From JAHEJA01 sp965657215 (GTDB lineage: Bacteria > Pseudomonadota > Alphaproteobacteria > Rhodobacterales > Rhodobacteraceae), in the NCBI GenBank assembly GCA_965657215.1, contig CBFHNR010000011.1, forward strand, positions 26,199-90,198: a DNA stretch of 64,000 bases, read 5' to 3'. Under the pieces are notes generated by a model. It did no database searches. It was not told the DNA's origin and worked only from the letters and a program-made list of their open reading frames with translations. Positions 62,590 to 64,000 of this stretch are shown one piece after another. The position numbers and the translations under genes were made by a program. How positions within the stretch are numbered: position 1 is the first letter of the stretch; every line of letters starts with the position of its first letter.

Positions 62590-63102
62590 TCATTCACTAA
62601 TGGGATTGGATAATATCAAGACTTCTTTCTGGCCAACTTTCTTTATATCCCAGCTGGATTGCTCTAGCATTTGTCCCATTAGCGCATCGCGATTATTGGC
62701 AAGATGACTGACGGACTCGGCCATTTTAAGTAGTGAGGCTTCAAACCTATTCGTCCGATCATCTGATTGCTTCAGAAAATATTCTAATCTATCCACCTTT
62801 TCCTTTAGTGCCTTGCGTTCAGATTTAAGAAATTCTACAGCCAACGCATGAGATTGTCTGTCTTGTGCAAGTTTCTGATTTTCCTCGCGTAATTCAATAA
62901 GTTCTTTAGTTTCTATAGCTCTGGCGGAAAGAGTTTTGGTCAACATCAATCCGTTTTCTATTGAGACATGTCCGTTTTGAATTTTATAGTCGAGCTTCAT
63001 TGCTAAGAAGCGAACAAAGGAAAGCTCACGATTTGCTATTTCACTAATCAGTTGGAGAGGAACCTGATTAATTTCTACCATGTTTGTATGTTTCACCCTC
63101 AT
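62590..63102 (-). CDS. Hypothetical coiled-coil protein
   Basis: The 170-residue product has a long predicted coiled coil (about 85-150: IELREENQKLAQDRQ, KALKEKVDRLEYFLKQ). Not recognised. The start may be ATG 63102 or 63081; neither has a strong ribosome binding site. Confidence 0.55.
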   Translation of the reverse strand: MRVKHTNMVEINQVPLQLISEIANRELSFVRFLAMKLDYKIQNGHVSIENGLMLTKTLSARAIETKELIELREENQKLAQDRQSHALAVEFLKSERKALKEKVDRLEYFLKQSDDRTNRFEASLLKMAESVSHLANNRDALMGQMLEQSSWDIKKVGQKEVLILSNPISE

Positions 63103-63348
63103 ATATGTTGTATCGCACTTTTAGTTAATGCCAGTGCGGCCACGATTTATACAACCACGCTCCAACACGTTGGGTCAATACGAGTATTTTTAACGAAGAA
63201 CTATTACCCAGTCAGTCTGTTTATAAATTCACCCTGTAAAACTGGGAGCAATCATCACATAGAGCTTAGCCATCAATCCAACAGCTATTATGACCATACA
63301 AACAATATCCATGCGGCTATACATGGTCAGACAATAACACATGCCTAA
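63088..63348 (+). CDS. Possible small secreted protein
   Basis: The 86-residue frame has a short hydrophobic start (CCIALLVNASAA) resembling a signal peptide, then a Thr/Asn/His-rich part (IYTTTLQHVGSIRVFLTKNYYP, GSNHHIEL) like other small secreted proteins with one cysteine. No ribosome binding site is seen and it overlaps the start of the coiled-coil gene, so support is weak. Confidence 0.35.
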   Translation: MFHPHICCIALLVNASAATIYTTTLQHVGSIRVFLTKNYYPVSLFINSPCKTGSNHHIELSHQSNSYYDHTNNIHAAIHGQTITHA

Positions 63349-63571
63349 ACAGGCTAGGAAGAAAATTATCATTAATATGATTTATTGTCGCATCGAATTG
63401 TAATGTTTGGTTGAAAGGTTGGGCTTGGTGGACTGATAAAATTAGGCAGTCGGTCAGAATTACACTGTAAGTTCTGGATTTGACAGGGGTTATGCCATTG
63501 GCAGAGCTTAATATAATGATGCCTTCACTTTACATTGTGCTAATATCTTCTTACTTTCACCTTCCTATTTA
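63349..63571. other. Gene-free AT-rich spacer
   Basis: No coding frame, RNA gene or repeat is seen in this stretch. Confidence 0.4.
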
Positions 63572-64000
63572 ATGTCATGTCGGGGCAAGAACATGGTTGT
63601 TTTTCTACGATTTTTAATACTAGTGGTGGCGTGTTCCGTTACGCAAACTAGCTTCGCTAATGCACAAGAAAATTTGGTGCTTTGTACAAATGGATTTCGA
63701 TCACTCAATGGAGGGGATCCTCATGCTTTTACTCAGGCAATTCTTTTTCGAACAAGTGATCTGAAGTTCAAAACTGAGGATGAGTGGAAGTATGAGTTGA
63801 ATTGCTCGCCACAAACTTGCGATATTTCGTTACAGGACAATTCGGTACTAATAGAAAAAACTATAAACCAGGGTAACGAGCTGTACCGTATCCAATTTGA
63901 TCAGCCCAATATGGAAATCGTTCTAGACCGGATTCGCCTTACGCACACCGAGAAAAAAACGTCTCACATCGAATTTCAATGCGAGTGGTTTGATCCATAG
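63572..64000 (+). CDS. Hypothetical secreted protein at the window end
   Basis: The frame of 142 residues ends exactly at the last base with TAG. A signal peptide (VVFLRFLILVVACSVTQTSFA) is followed by a beta-rich domain with four cysteines (LVLCTNG, NCSPQTCD, FQCEW). ATG 63593 may be the true start. Not recognised. Confidence 0.65.
   Translation: MSCRGKNMVVFLRFLILVVACSVTQTSFANAQENLVLCTNGFRSLNGGDPHAFTQAILFRTSDLKFKTEDEWKYELNCSPQTCDISLQDNSVLIEKTINQGNELYRIQFDQPNMEIVLDRIRLTHTEKKTSHIEFQCEWFDP

Noticed and set aside
62498..62707. 69-codon plus-strand frame
   Set aside because: It overlaps the coiled-coil gene and shows no signal peptide, domain or ribosome binding site.
1..64000. CRISPR arrays, insertion sequences, rRNA operons and integrases
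   Set aside because: No direct-repeat arrays with spacers, transposase motifs, rRNA sequence or tyrosine/serine recombinase motifs were seen.

Overview
The window is a nearly complete photosynthesis gene cluster (PGC) of an alphaproteobacterium, flanked on the left by ordinary metabolic genes and on the right by a housekeeping block, a tRNA-Ser and an AT-rich accessory region. Gene content and order (bchG-PucC-like-bchP-idi / ppsR-ppaA / bchFNBHLM-lhaA-puhABC-acsF-puhE-hemA-cycA / bchODI-crtA / crtIB-tspO / crtCD / crtEF-bchCXYZ-pufQBALMC) point to a Rhodobacteraceae member of the Roseobacter type. The cyclase present is the oxygen-dependent AcsF. BchE, BchJ, PufX and pucBA are not seen, and a tetraheme PufC replaces PufX. 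This fits an aerobic anoxygenic phototroph making bacteriochlorophyll a and spheroidene/spheroidenone. The species cannot be named from the sequence alone.

Layout. 1-3169: 3'-part of a dimethylglycine dehydrogenase-like gene and a sterol-desaturase-family gene. 3171-5943: an unknown membrane protein, a membrane-anchored NYN/PIN-type nuclease, the vinyl reductase bciA and a short GTG-started protein. 5940-12168 (minus strand): idi, bchP, PucC-like, bchG, then the regulators ppsR and ppaA/aerR. 12490-28192 (plus): a long, tightly coupled superoperon for chlorin reduction, Mg-chelation, reaction-centre assembly, oxidative cyclisation, ALA synthesis and a cytochrome c. 28165-32452 (minus): bchO, bchD, bchI, crtA. 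32498-48992: carotenoid genes, bchCXYZ and the puf operon. 49146-55751 (minus): pterin dehydratase, AEC transporter, MBL hydrolase, TatD, holB, tmk, D-Ala-D-Ala carboxypeptidase, SPOR lipoprotein. 55932-56021: tRNA-Ser(UGA). 56312-64000: an accessory region with an AlpA-like regulator, a large primase-helicase-like protein, several tiny membrane or secreted orphans and a DUF1330-like protein. No integrase is visible.

Regulation can be read directly. Matches to the PpsR/CrtJ operator TGT-N12-ACA lie upstream of bchG, ppaA, bchF, crtA/crtI, crtD/crtE and bchC, often as pairs. The bchC pair has the classical 8-bp separation. PpsR and its B12-binding antirepressor PpaA/AerR are encoded in the same cluster, so the circuit is self-contained.

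The observations most worth following up are: (i) an extra, perfect pair of PpsR-type operators followed by a long inverted repeat in the convergent tspO-crtC gap, where no promoter is expected; (ii) a 23-codon His/Asp-rich mini-ORF built from three 15-bp repeats, fused by ATGA overlaps to the stop of bchH and the start of bchL; (iii) a membrane-anchored NYN-type RNase directly downstream of bciA; (iv) a satellite-like replication module (AlpA + VirE_N-type primase/helicase) with a 10-bp inverted repeat upstream; and (v) an amber-interrupted small membrane-protein frame with a good ribosome binding site.
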